NCBI GenBank assembly: GCA_016648135.1
Contig: JADDOH010001545.1
Location: forward strand, 357,665 to 421,664
DNA from: Agrypnia vestita
Lineage: Eukaryota > Arthropoda > Insecta > Trichoptera > Phryganeidae
Length of the DNA stretch: 64,000 nucleotides
Direction: 5' to 3'
Made by a program: the position numbers and the translations under genes. Positions 33,341 to 44,829 of the stretch are shown in pieces (positions within the stretch are counted from its first letter, which is position 1; each line of letters starts with the position of its first letter). The notes below the pieces were generated by a model. That model was not told where the DNA came from. It saw only the letters and a list, made by a program, of their open reading frames with translations, and made no database searches.

Positions 33341-33382
33341 AAACAAATAAATATGTTCACGGCCTTGATGAAACGCTCCCCC

Positions 33383-33555
33383 CTAACAGTTTTCCGGTTT
33401 GACGCACTTGTTGTGGGAGTTGAGCACGAGGCCTCCCTTGCAGAAGCAGCCCTCGACGCACCACGTGATGCAGCCCTCGACGGTGACCCCGCAGCGCGCC
33501 GGGCAGGCGGTCCCGCAGGACGTGTACTCCTGGTTCGGGTCCGAGCACTCCTGCC
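33383..33555 (-). CDS. GeneB exon 4: classical 10-cysteine TIL domain and stop
   Basis: Acceptor TTCCAG, TAG at 33383..33385. Ten cysteines in TIL spacing. The cysteine 5-6 loop reads I-T-W, so P1 is again predicted Thr but P1' is Trp rather than Gln. This exon has diverged more from its GeneA partner than exon 3 has, mostly outside the cysteines and in the presumed reactive loop. Confidence 0.9.
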
Positions 33556-36500
33556 CTGGAAGGTCAAATCATCACACCAAATTTACATCGGAAAATTCGG
33601 AAAATTCGGAAAATTCGGAAAATTCGGAAAAATTGGAAAATTTGGAAAATTCGGAAAATTCGGAAAATTTGGAAAATTCGGAAAAGTTGACAAAAAATGC
33701 AAATTTCGACGTTGTGCGTCTGCTAACCATCAAAGTGATAGAATATTGTCAACTCGTCATTTTTTGTACGAATTCAGACAACAGCTATTCATCAACATAG
33801 TTATATTTTACATCCAACATTATATTATATTATCCAGGCGCGTGCATTGGGAACATTACAGCGTGACTTTTTTGTAAACGAATATTCTGGAAAAAAAATA
33901 GAAATTAAATATTTATACGACAGATTATTGTATTATATAAAAATATGAATATTGTGATAGAAATATTACGAAATATATGTTGTATTCCTATTTTTTTCCA
34001 AATAATTGGTTACGTAATCATGCTGCGATGTTCCTACTGCACGCCCCTGATATTATCCATTATTATAATTGTGTGAATAATCTTAATATCAATTAATTAT
34101 AATATTCTAACACCACATATTCTTGTACGTGTTTATGGTTTTTGTCAAGTCATCTAAGGGAGTCGCTCTTACGTATTTTAATTCTTGTTTGTTTTTGAGT
34201 GGTTTTCAAGTAATCCTTTGAAACTTTTTTCTACAGCAATAACGCACGGCCCGCGCTCCCGTTGCGTATGATTGGTCATAACTCAATCAGTATAAATTCT
34301 AGAGTAGTGATGTTTATTTTTTTGAATAACTGAATCGTTTCTCCATATTTTTTATAATAACTTTTATTCCCGAGAACTGACTATTTTTTGAGTAATCTTT
34401 CAAAACATTTTTACACTTTGGTAATTTTTTTAGGTTTCACAAAATAACTTTTAAACTATTACTTTGACGTAATAAATATGTAGGCAAAAAACATAGACAA
34501 TATTATAAGTGTTCAAATAAAATTAAAAACAGAGAAATCTGTCCAGTATTTATCGAGATACAGCAAAAAGAAAAAGTACTCGTACTTTAGTACTAGTACA
34601 AAGTACTAGTACTTTGGAACTGACCGACAGATTGATATTCAAGACTTCACTAGGAATCCATCGACACCAGTCGTAGGTATTTAGAAGAGTTGCAGATATA
34701 TTTTTTTTTGCTTTTACTACAGTGAACCGCACTAATAAGATATTGCTGACGGATTCAGCGTTTAAAAAAACGATTGAAAAGTCATTTCTAAAAAAATGTT
34801 CGGGTTGGGTTTAAAATAAGTACATTTTTGGTAAGTATATCGATCGTGAACAGCCAATATCTCCTATCTTCATAAGTGTAACTTTGTCAGGAGGAAGAAA
34901 AAACCTCATTTTTTTGTAAAATTACATCAAACATAACAATTTGTTTGTCTTTCTGTCCATAACTTCCTGTGACGTCCGTAATTAAAAAATGAAATTACAC
35001 GTCTGGAAATAGGACGCGAACCTCGGATGCGCAAACACCATCGCGGCACCCTAGCGACATTGCTACCACTGCCTCTGCCGCTACCACTGCCTCTCAAAAA
35101 TATACCATATACTAGGGCTTAGCAAAAACGCGACCATTTCATGTTCCGTAATTTTTCACGGGTGTACGGCCAGTAGTTAAATAGTTGGTTTTCTCATTTG
35201 GGTTAAATTATTGTAATTGACATATTTAGACATATCCGACCGTAACGTCAACATTGATGGCGTAACATTGTAATGCCATCAATGTTGACGTTTTAAGTTT
35301 GAGGGGTTTTAAATTAATAAACTCAATCAATTAGAAATCTCATTATTCTTAAATTGTGAATAACTAATCGTTTTCTTACGTTTCAGAACTCTCTAATTAA
35401 TTGCATTAATTTCAAACCTGTCAAACTTAAAACATCAATATTGATAGCATTACAATGTTACACAATAACTATCAAGATACAGAAAAGGCAATATTGCTAT
35501 TTTCAGAATACGGCCGATCAACACATATATTTACGTTTATTCTATCAAACTAAAGTTAGGAATTACTGCTCGTTTTATATAATATGGTATATGAACTTGG
35601 TAAATATTTCTATAAACAATTTTTAAATATTTATGGAATAGGTGAAATGGCTACAAGATGGCATTAAAAACGCAAAATCATAAAAAATGCGAGTTATGAG
35701 GTATTGGCGGTTCGCGGTCGATATCAATTTTGGTATATGTATAATAATATATACAACAATAGTTAATTTTTTATACATATGACTTGACTTATATTAATTA
35801 GTTTTGCTCAACGCTTCTTCGTCTCATTCCTCGAACACCTTCGGTCAACCGACAGCGACTGCGGTGGCTCGACTCTGCTGAATTCCAACTCTTCTCAATT
35901 ACATCTAATCTCAGCTCCTTGCGAGAAGGAATTTAGATGTAGAATATACATAGAATCACTCCTGGTGCACAGGGATAGAAAAGATCACTCACCCGCTCTG
36001 CGCACTCTGTTGTCTCCGCACTGGTCGCTGGGCACGCACTCTGTCCCCTTCCTGGAGTAGCCTTTCATGCAGATGCACTTTCTGGAGCACGCCACCTCTC
36101 CCTGCACGCCCCCGCACACCGCCTCCTTCTTGGCGCATCCCTTCACCTCGTGGGCGCCCGTGCAGGCGACCTCATCTAATAAATTAGAAATGTATCTAAA
36201 TGTTACGCAAGAAAACTATTTCAACAACTGCATAATCAATCGGTGCATTCGTACGAAAATTATATTCGTTTTCACAATTTCCGAATCCCGTTTAAGTCTT
36301 AAAACCGCCCTAACAATAAGATAAGAATGTTTCAGATGATTTTTGTGTTGATTCTCTCGTCGCGAGAACGTTCAAAAATAATAGAGAAGGTCTCGAAATT
36401 AAGGTAAACTGCGAAAAAGTAGTAGTTTCTTACAAATGTTTCCATTCACATAACAAAACATCACGTGATAAAATGTCTATTATAGTATCAACTACGTGTA

Positions 36501-38499
36501 AGTACCATAAATTTATTTACCTTTTAAATTGTCAACATTCGATTGCGTTATTCCGTTATGTAATGGCTAATACTGATTTTAAATGTTCTAAAACAAATTA
36601 TATAAATAAATTTGAAAATTTGAAACATACATGCATACAAGAAATCTATCTATAATCGATCAATTTTTTAACTACCGGGCCTCGATCAGTTTTTTTATCA
36701 TCAGGGAACTATGTTGAAATTATTAACTTTACAAATAAAACATATATACTCGTATATGTGTATTTCTGAATTAATAAATCTGTACTCCCAAAAATTGCAA
36801 AAAACACAATAAGGAGCAATCGCAATATTAAAGATTGACATTATATATACTTATTTATTTTAAAGAGTCATAATTATTGTTGATTACCCTTTTAAATATG
36901 TTTTAATTCTATATTAATTTTTTTTGTTTATTTAATCTTCTCATCTTATAATCTGGATTAATTATCTTCATTTTACTTTATTATTTATTTGTTAAAGGTT
37001 TGTACTAATACTGCTTATATTGTGTTTTATTTCTACTGTTTATTTTTTAATTAATTATTTTAAGACGTGTTTTATGTTAGGTATATAAAAATTCTTGTTA
37101 AAGCAAACTAGGGAGTTGATTAATAAATAAATAAATAAAATCATACTGTTTACTTACCATGTTTTGGCTGTAAACTTACTCACCGAGTTTGGATTGTTCA
37201 TTGCCTTGGTTAATTTTATAAGTGTTTTTACAAACCTTTGCTTGTCTGATTTTTTGTTTTGTATCTCACAAATTGATATTTAGACAGTGGTCAAACAGCT
37301 TCTTCGAAGATCACTACTTCTCATAGCAATGTCCTTCTTCCCTCTATTTCCCTCCCTTTCAAATAATTTAAATAATGGTGATCCAAACGGATGATGGCGT
37401 TTATGAATAAAATTATTAAAACTTGAAATCGAAAATGGGTATCCAGTAGCGAAGGGAAAAACTACATTTCAAAATGAAGACTACAACACACACACGTTCA
37501 CCAGTTTGAAGACTACAAAGTGTACACTACAATTGTAGTAAAAACTACTTGAAGTGAAGTAATTGTAGTACTACGAAATAAAGTGAAGTGAAGTAATGAA
37601 ATGAAGTAATTGTACTACAAAATTGTAGTACTAGTGAAGTAAACATTTTTTTCCCAAATAAAAATTTGGCGAGCTAAAAAAAAAAAGGTCGCCAGCCAGA
37701 TTTTTTCATTCGATTCCAAAAAATTTTCAAACCATGGGGGGGGGGATTGTTACAGATTCCAGAGATTTCTTCGTTTAGCTACATCAACTTCCCAAAAATT
37801 TCACGTAAAAAATGCACTATTTAAAGTATGTTTCTCATACTTTCGATAACTTTGAAGTGTATGTACTTTATAGTGTTCGCTTTGAAATGAAGTGTACTAT
37901 TTGAAGTTTATACTTTCAATAACTTTGGTGTTTGTAGTTTTTAGTATGCACTACACTTCAAAACGTGCGAAGTGTGCACTTCAATGTAATGTAGTACTAC
38001 ATTGTAGTAGTGAGTACAGAGCGGACCCATCACTAGTATCCAGGTATCCGGTTAGTAACATGAGAGTTAAAAAAAGAAGTAGCTGTAAAATTGCGTTAAC
38101 GATATCAGCGGACCTGCAAAATTTTTCCAGACATAGATATTCAGATTCATAATTTATTGCTAACCCCGTGTTTGTCTCACCTGACTCATCACCGCTCTCC
38201 TTGCCCGATGACGTATGTGAGTGTGTGTGGGTATGTTCTCCAGTGCATTGGTCGTGGGTGTGGGTGTGTTCTTCAGTACCGTGATCATGGGTATGGGTGT
38301 GTTCTCCAGTACCGTGTTCATGGGTATGGGTATGTTCTCCAGTGCATTGGTCATGAGTATGGGTGTGTTCTCCAGTAGCGTGTTCGTGGGTATGTTCGCC
38401 ACCATCTTCATGGCCTGCGTGGTCGGGGGCGTGGTGGGGCACCGCCAAGATGCAGCTGACCAGAGTCACCAAGAGGAACATCGAAATAAGGGAACGCAT
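33383..38499 (-). CDS. GeneB: secreted His-rich double-TIL protein (spliced)
   Basis: Coding exons are 38181..38499, 35993..36175 and 33383..33555 on the minus strand, 675 nt, giving 224 residues plus TAG. Introns are phase 1 with donors GTGAG and GTGAGT and acceptors TTATTAG and TTCCAG. The domain order is identical to GeneA: signal peptide (about 1-19), His-rich repeats (about 20-106), 8-cysteine TIL-like module, 10-cysteine TIL domain. It lies upstream of GeneA on the same strand. Intron sequence beside exon 3 is still recognisably shared with GeneA, so the two are tandem duplicates. It differs in repeat number (six units against four), in having cysteines inside two repeats, and in a palindromic MITE starting about 40 bp past its stop. 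Confidence 0.88.
33586..33688. repeat. 9-bp minisatellite in GeneB intron 3
   Basis: About eleven copies of a 9-bp unit (GGAAAATTC, with TTTGG variants), starting about 30 bp upstream of the acceptor of the last GeneB exon. It lies where a polypyrimidine tract and branch point would be; the antisense strand is TTTTCC-rich, so the array itself may form an extended pyrimidine tract. Confidence 0.85.
33889..35261. other. GeneB intron 3 sequence, no feature seen
   Basis: AT-rich intron with no recognisable insertion, apart from a short GTACTAGTAC-rich palindrome near 34570..34615. Confidence 0.4.
35262..35461. mobile_element. Short MITE in GeneB intron 3
   Basis: Inverted repeats of about 50 bp: GTAACATTGTAATGCCATCA and AAGTTTGA at the left, their inverses at 35410..35461. 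About 200 bp, non-coding. Confidence 0.65.
35993..36175 (-). CDS. GeneB exon 3: 8-cysteine TIL-like module
   Basis: 183 nt, phase 1-1, the same length and eight cysteines as the GeneA counterpart, with only a handful of substitutions (for example Met for Lys after the sixth cysteine). Acceptor TTATTAG and donor GTGAGT are conserved. The strong conservation against diverged flanks argues for protein-level constraint. Confidence 0.88.
36210..38180. other. GeneB intron 2
   Basis: The first 110 bp or so match GeneA intron 2. The rest is AT-rich; at 37480..38010 lie irregular short repeats of GTAGTACTAC and GAAGTGAAGT type. No gene seen. Confidence 0.5.
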
Positions 38500-38503
38500 T
38501 TTG
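38181..38503 (-). CDS. GeneB exon 2: signal peptide and His-rich repeats
   Basis: Acceptor CTTTCAG before CCAAAATG, ATG at 38497..38499, donor GTGAG at 38176..38180. The signal peptide MRSLISMFLLVTLVSC is close to that of GeneA. About six 9-11 residue units of the GEHTHTHEHGT type follow, two of which carry DQC in place of DHG. Those added cysteines could bind metal or cross-link chains. The domain ends in a Ser/Gly/Glu/Asp-rich linker. Confidence 0.9.
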
Positions 38504-39090
38504 GCTGAAAGAATTCATTATTTATAAAATCTTGGATTGCATTATTTCTGCATTCGATAATTGTACAGTAATACCACGAAGTTACATTATAGCTGAGCCC
38601 AGCAAGGTTTCAATAATCACACAAGTCGTGGTATGAACTTCATATAAGAGATATGAGATTGATATCTGTCTACCAAGAAACCAATAAGTTGCACAGTTAT
38701 AATTGTAACTAAAAAAATGTCATTAAGAACATAATTATCTTATATAAAAAACAAACAAAAGTCAAACAAAAACACGCATCGTCAGCTATTTTGAGGGTTT
38801 AAGGCATAATCAAAAGCCTAGAAGACATAAATAATTTCAAAATTTCTGTATTGAAAATTAAAACAACAACAAAACCTATGACCTAAAACGAATTCTTCTG
38901 ACTGAACAGATGGATTTGTGTAAAATATATGGTCGACGTAATCAAATTAATGTATATTACGAGAGTTTCTTAATAACCTTTAGCACCGTTAAAGTTAATT
39001 TATTTTATACATTTGGAGATAATATTTCAAGAGCATTTGACTATATTTGAGATGTTGAAAGTGTTGTGGAAACGCATCTGTTTTATTTTC

Positions 39091-39215
39091 TAACTGTACT
39101 AACATTTTCAAACTAAACCACTGCGCGATGAAAAAAGGAACAACATACTATAGAATAAGGCAACTGCTGGATCACTTGGAAAATATCTTAAGCACTAGAC
39201 TAGCAAGCTCGTCTA
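39091..39215 (-). mobile_element. Decayed tRNA-derived SINE, copy 3
   Basis: Body shared with copies 1 and 2 (CTAACATTTTCAAACTAAACC, then GGATCAC and CTAGACTAGCAAGCT) but the B box is destroyed. In the 5' UTR intron of GeneB. Confidence 0.5.
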
Positions 39216-40343
39216 TTTATTTATTTCATGTTAGTATACATTTCACTTCACCTAACGAATGTTAAGTAAAGTAAAATAAATTAATAAATAAAATAAAATC
39301 CGAATTCATTTCAACCAGTTTCTATAATTATAATAAATTTTAAAAAGTACGTATTAAATAATAACGATAAGGGTGATTCTTTGAATGAATCGGGTGTTTA
39401 TAAATTGATTTGTAATGATTGTAATTATTTTTATATAGGAAAAAAGTGTAGAAATTTTGATTTTAAATTAATTGCTATTTAAATAACTTAAGTACACTTA
39501 GCTCTACTTTACTTTAAATATAAAATTTAAAAATTAAAATAAAAAACCTAACTTTAAATGGCAATAATTATTCCGAATTTTCGAATCAGCTTTTGGTTGT
39601 GGATCATTCTTTTGAAATTAATAATATTTTACATACAAATTATACAGAATTACAGTTTGATAAACTAGAAATTTTTGAAATTAGAAAAACTGTTAATAGT
39701 ATATTGAATATTTTAAATAACCATGTCTTTTTCTCAAATGGTTATTTTTTAAATTTGTTTTCATTTTAATACTAAATTATTTATTCATTTCCCATTTATT
39801 GTTTTTTTAATATTTTTAATGTCTACACTTTTTGATTTTTAATTTGTTTTTGTACACTGTGTCCTGATAAAGGTACCATTGACCCTGAAATATATTATTT
39901 TCAATATATACAATAATAGTGGTGAAAACAAAGTATATTTGTTTGTATTAATTACATTAATAATATCTATTTTAAACTATTTAATTTCCAACAGTAAATT
40001 TGTGTAATTGTAATTAGTTTTCTCGATATTCGTATATAGTATATACTAAATATCAAATCCTAATCTATATAGAGTGTGGGCTAAAAAATTACATTAATCA
40101 GATTTTACATTGATATATTTTTTCATACTATTTAGACTAATATAATATTTCATTCAGCCCTTACAAGATTTATACAAGGATCTCTTTTACAGGTACAAAT
40201 TGATAATTCGAATCTGAAGACAACGTATAACAAACAATGGTTTTGTAGCGTGGCCCACTACTGATGTCAACAAATTTATTGTGAATAATCCATCATTTTA
40301 ACATTACTAGTCAACACAAACTCAAAATAAAAATTATTCCTAC

Positions 40344-40408
40344 CTTTGTGTGAGATGGTCGCAGTGGACAGGCCCAAAGGGAAGCTGCGATGGTGTTGCC
40401 CCGAAACT
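40344..40408 (-). other. GeneB exon 1: 5' UTR exon
   Basis: Homologous to the GeneA leader exon, with donor AAAG|GTAGG. It is separated from the ATG exon by a 1.84-kb intron, against 166 bp in GeneA. The extra intron length includes a decayed SINE near 39091..39215. Confidence 0.62.
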
Positions 40409-40436
40409 GAACGGAACGCGAGTGCCCCGATAAATC
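40406..40436 (-). promoter_or_regulatory. GeneB core promoter (TATA-like and Inr)
   Basis: GATTTATC at 40429..40436 and TCAGT at 40406..40410, start A near 40408. Same elements, order and 21-nt spacing as GeneA, and here the initiator is a perfect arthropod TCAGT. Confidence 0.58.
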
Positions 40437-40870
40437 TTTACAGTTACCACTAATATTTGTAATCTCCCGTGAATTCTACGAAAATAAGTTTTACAGTGTA
40501 ATCGCAAATTAATTAAAAATAATACGGGACATACGGGGACAGTAGCGTGCGTAGCAATTTTCTAAGTTTGTTTCTATTGTTTTGTAACATCATTATCACT
40601 AAATGTTTTATAAGACAAAGTGTATAACGAATGTAAATTTAATAATATTCGATGTTTGTAGCGTTTACTTTGTTTTTGGACAATATTGTAAATTAAAAAA
40701 AAAAAAATCTTCTTAAAAATCGCATGGATCCCGATGGATTGATTATCCCTAATCTTTATTTAAATATGTGCCACTGATTTATCTTTTTTTTTATATTTAC
40801 CACTTTTACTAATATATTCAACAAGACCCTAACCGAATGCACTGGAAAATCGCATTCATAACACCAAACC

Positions 40871-42064
40871 CTAAAAAAGTAACCCATAAAAACCAAGTTT
40901 TTACTATACTCCCTTTCTTTGTAAAATATAATCATAATTAAAGACGAATTAAAACTTATAATATAACACTAAACTTACAGAAATTTAATATATTTCTAAA
41001 ATGTCAGATGTTTTGAGATGTCAAGATTTTGATAGATTCAATTATCATCAAAAACGTAACTTATGAATTTCCAGCGTCAAATGATTTAGTCAGAATCAGA
41101 TTTGAGTAATGTAGAATTCTTCAAAACTAAGCAGAAATCTAAAAGAAATAAATTATTATTTGATTTTTTCCCAAAAAACCCAATTTTGCTGTCATCTGTG
41201 AACCAATTGTTTTGTAAATTTTCGAAATTCGTAGAGATGTACCTATTATACCGACGGAGTAATTCAAATTTAGAAAATATTCCGCGACGTTATCGGTCGT
41301 TGCTAATCAAACTTTTCTAATGATTCCAATTTGAAAAAACCAATAAAATTTCTGAAAATCCGAAATTATACTTATTAATTTTTTTAACGAAAATTTGATA
41401 GATCTTCTTGATCGTCGCCACGAGTCTGCTTGCCAAGTTTCAGCTCGATTGGATCACGGGAAAAGGGTCAAAAATTGATCCAAAGTTTTTGTTGACGGCA
41501 AGCAAGCAGACGCCACGCGTTAATATAAAGGAAGTAGAAAAGTAACCCATAAAAACCAAGTTTTTATTATACTCCCTTTCTTTGTAAAATATAACAACAA
41601 TTAAAGACGAATTAAAACATATAACATAACACTAAACTTACAGTAATTTAATATATTTCTAAAATGTCAGATGTTTTGAGCTTTGATAAGACACTTCATG
41701 CTTTGAAGATTATATTCTAAAAACATTTGTCAGTCAATTTAGATTTTCTACATTCGTAGTGAAGTACCTATTATGCATACCGACGGAGTAATTCAAATTT
41801 AGAAAATATTCCGCGACGTTATCGGGCCGCCGTAATAAAACTTTTCTTATGATTCCAATTTGAAAAAACCAATAAAATTTCAAAAAATCCGAAATTATAC
41901 TATAATTATCAATTTTTTTTAACGAAAATTTGATAGATCTTCTTGATCGTCGCCACGAGTCTACTTGCCAAGTTTCAGCTCGATTGGATCACGGGAAAAG
42001 GGTCAAAAATCGATCCAAATTTTTTGTCGACAAGCAAGCAGACGCCACGAGTTAATATAAAGGG
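40871..42064. repeat. Duplicated 0.53-0.66 kb segment inserted in the LINE
   Basis: Two direct tandem units (about 40871..41533 and 41534..42064), both starting AAGTAACCCATAAAAACC and ending CAGACGCCACG.GTTAATATAAAGG. They interrupt the LINE between P-N-P-K-K and the N-Y-R-P-I block. No coding or known element recognised in the unit. Confidence 0.75.
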
Positions 42065-42561
42065 AGTTAAAAGAGCGACAAACTACAGACCGATTGCTAA
42101 ATTAGACTGTAAATTTTCGAAGAACACTTCTTCTGAAGAAAGATTTTCACTTTGTTTTGACATAATTGACTTATTTAACATAGTAGACTGTTTCGGAAAG
42201 ATTTTCGAGTCTCTCGTCAACGATGTTATGTTCAATCATATCAAACACAAAATGACTCCACTCCATGATTTCTTCTCGCGTCATTTAGTAACGTCAAATA
42301 TTCTGATATTATCTGAAGCGTCGTAGACAACCGATTGCAGGTGAACTTTGTCTACATTGATTTTTCCAGGACTTTTAATAAAGAAAATTAATCCTTTCTC
42401 GTACAAAAATGAACAAAATTTGGTGTATACATTTATGAAAATGGTTTAAAACTTACACAGAAAGAATCCACATAACAGTCATCCGCGGCCGTTAAGGTAT
42501 TTCATTCTACACTTATCTTGGTCTAAGTCATAGTCCTTCTTTTCCTGATATTTATAAACAA

Positions 42562-42963
42562 CTAGGTGTTCATACCCGGCGTTGCACGGGTTAAGGATCA
42601 AGTTGAAAACAAATTTGTGGGGGGAAACAAAGGTTTGATTCGAACGGTATAAATTTGTATCGAAAACATATCAGGGGGAGGAGAAAAGGTAAAAGGGGAG
42701 GGAGGAAATGTAGCCTACGTTATCCGCTGAGTCCTAAAGAAAAAGTTTCCAAATTTTGAGTCCGATCGGTCAAACGGTACAGATTTGCCTCGAAAATATG
42801 TCAGGGGGAGGGGAAGGGATATGCGAATGGGGAGTAAATATTGCTTTTGTTACCCGCCGGGTCCCAAAGCATAATAAGTATGCAAAATTTGAATTGAATC
42901 GGACAAACGGTGTGGATTTGTATAGAGAACAGACAGACAGACATTGAGTTTTATAAGTATAGA
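42562..42963 (-). mobile_element. Non-autonomous Helitron, copy 2
   Basis: Reverse orientation copy of the element at 10665..11074: minus strand starts TCTATACTTATAAAACTC and ends in a CCCGG..CGGG hairpin and CTAG. It sits exactly between A and T of an AAT codon of the LINE, so removing it leaves the LINE in frame (F-I-N-N-M-H-D-V). Confidence 0.82.
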
Positions 42964-43229
42964 TATGCATGATGTCATATATTCCGATGTATTTCTTTTC
43001 GTAGACGACCTCAAAATCTTTTCATGTAAATAACCACATTAACCACCACTAACAGGATAATAGGTACATGATACTCTGATAAAAAACATTATAGTGAAGA
43101 CTATGCCCATTATCCCATTTACAAGTGTCTTCGGCACGCTCTAATAATAGAAACCTAAAAGGTTTATGGATAACATTTTTACATGATTCAATATAGGAAT
43201 ATAATAATAATATAATTTAGATGCAAAGT

Positions 43230-44165
43230 CATTTTTTTATAGTTGGCCGAGTTTTAGAATTTTTGTCACATCTGTTTTGAATTTGTCAATGGTCAGTTGT
43301 TTGGTCTGTTGTGGCAGGTCCTTGTATAGTTTTAATCCGTTGCAAATTAGTCGGGATTGTCCTGTTTTTGTTTTGGCGTGTGTTATGTAATAGTTTTGAG
43401 CTATTCTAGTATTGTGTTGGTGTTTTTCGTGTATTTTGCGTAATTTTATGTCTTCGTTTATTTCGCCAATTGCTAGTCTGTGAATGATGAAGTGTTTCGA
43501 TTTTTGTAATGCTTTCGATGTTTAATTGTTGTGTTATACGGTATACAGTTTCAGTTGGTGTCCGGTATTTCAGATCATAGACCATTTTTAGTATTTTGTT
43601 TTGCTGTCGTTGGAGTCTGTTTGGTTAGTTTTGTTTCCGGTTCCCCAGAAGGGTATCAAATATCCTATTCTACTCTTGACGTATGCCTGAACATACATCA
43701 GAATTTTTACGGTCTTTGGTGTGATTTCGTGTATTTTGTGGAATAGGTTGGTCAGTTTAGTCAGTGAGTCAATTACTTTGTCTAATTGAAAGGTCCATTT
43801 GAGGTGTCTATCTATGATGAGTCCTAAGTATTTAGTATTTTCTAGTTCAGTGAGTGTTTCATTGTGTATTTTATGTCCATTTTATGCGTTTTCCGTTTGG
43901 CCTCAAAGTTAATATATTTACATTTTTTAGCATTTAAGGTTAGAATATTTATTTTTGTCCATTCAGTTAATATATCTATGTCTTTGTTGATTTGTTTTGT
44001 GGTTTCTATGTCATTATTGTTTTGGTAAAATATTCCGAGGTCGTCTGCATAGAGTATTATTTTCCCTCTGATATTTAGCTGCTCCAGATCATTTATATAT
44101 ATTAATATAGAGTAATGGTCCAAGGATTGATCCCTGTGGGACACCATAGCTGACATTCATATAGT
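43230..44165 (-). pseudogene. Second LINE reverse transcriptase fragment
   Basis: Minus strand: G-V-P-Q-G-S-I-L-G-P, a frameshift, then Y-I-N-D-L and L-Y-A-D-D with the catalytic Asp pair intact, thumb T-K-Y-L-G-L-I-I-D, and C-terminal sequence to about 43230. It lies inside and antisense to the other LINE. Not closely similar to it, so a different family. Confidence 0.75.
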
Positions 44166-44829
44166 GGTTGTGGTTGTGGTTTCGTGTAGTGTGGTGTATT
44201 GCTTTCTATCTTTTAGATAGCTGTCGAAAATGTTTGCACATTTATGTGTGTTGTATATTTAGTGTTTGAATGTAGTGCGATTAAATAATTAATTTAATGG
44301 ATCTATAGATTCATGTCATCGTTTAGAAAATGGATGTTGTGTATGAGTGAGTTTTTGAACGAAGATAAGGTATCTGCAAGAATATCAGCATCAATGTTAG
44401 GGTCAGTTCTTCTTAATTCCAAGCTTCTTCTTAATTCACTCCAACAATGGTGTACATAAAACGTTCTATACTTCACTATCTACGAGAGGAATTCAATATG
44501 CCTCACAAGAAAACACAACATAAACTATTTTTATACAGCATCAGTCAAACTTCGCTAAAACCCTTACGAATTACAACGGCTGGCAATTATTTTCGACGGC
44601 TCTCTCAAATTTAACCACCATGTAGGTGATATTGCAAAAAGAGCATTCCAAACTCTTCGTTTTGTTCTGAGAACAACGGGAGAATTTTGCGATACTTCGG
44701 TGCCAATTAGACACTATTTACAAATCTATAATCAGAAGTTTATTAGAATTCTCAACAATCTCGTCACACAATCACTAAGTCTACAACAGCAGGGTAGAAA
44801 AAAATCAAATAAAGTATTTTAAATCGTCT

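Noticed and set aside
33586..33688. CRISPR-like array
   Set aside because: Contiguous 9-bp units without spacers in a eukaryotic intron.
33353..33877. 174-codon plus-strand frame
   Set aside because: It is the antisense of the GeneB TIL exon running into the 9-bp minisatellite. No start context or domain.
42770..42947. Protein frames at 42756..42970 and the similar frame at 10620..10880
   Set aside because: Both fall in the non-coding Helitron family and are open only by chance.
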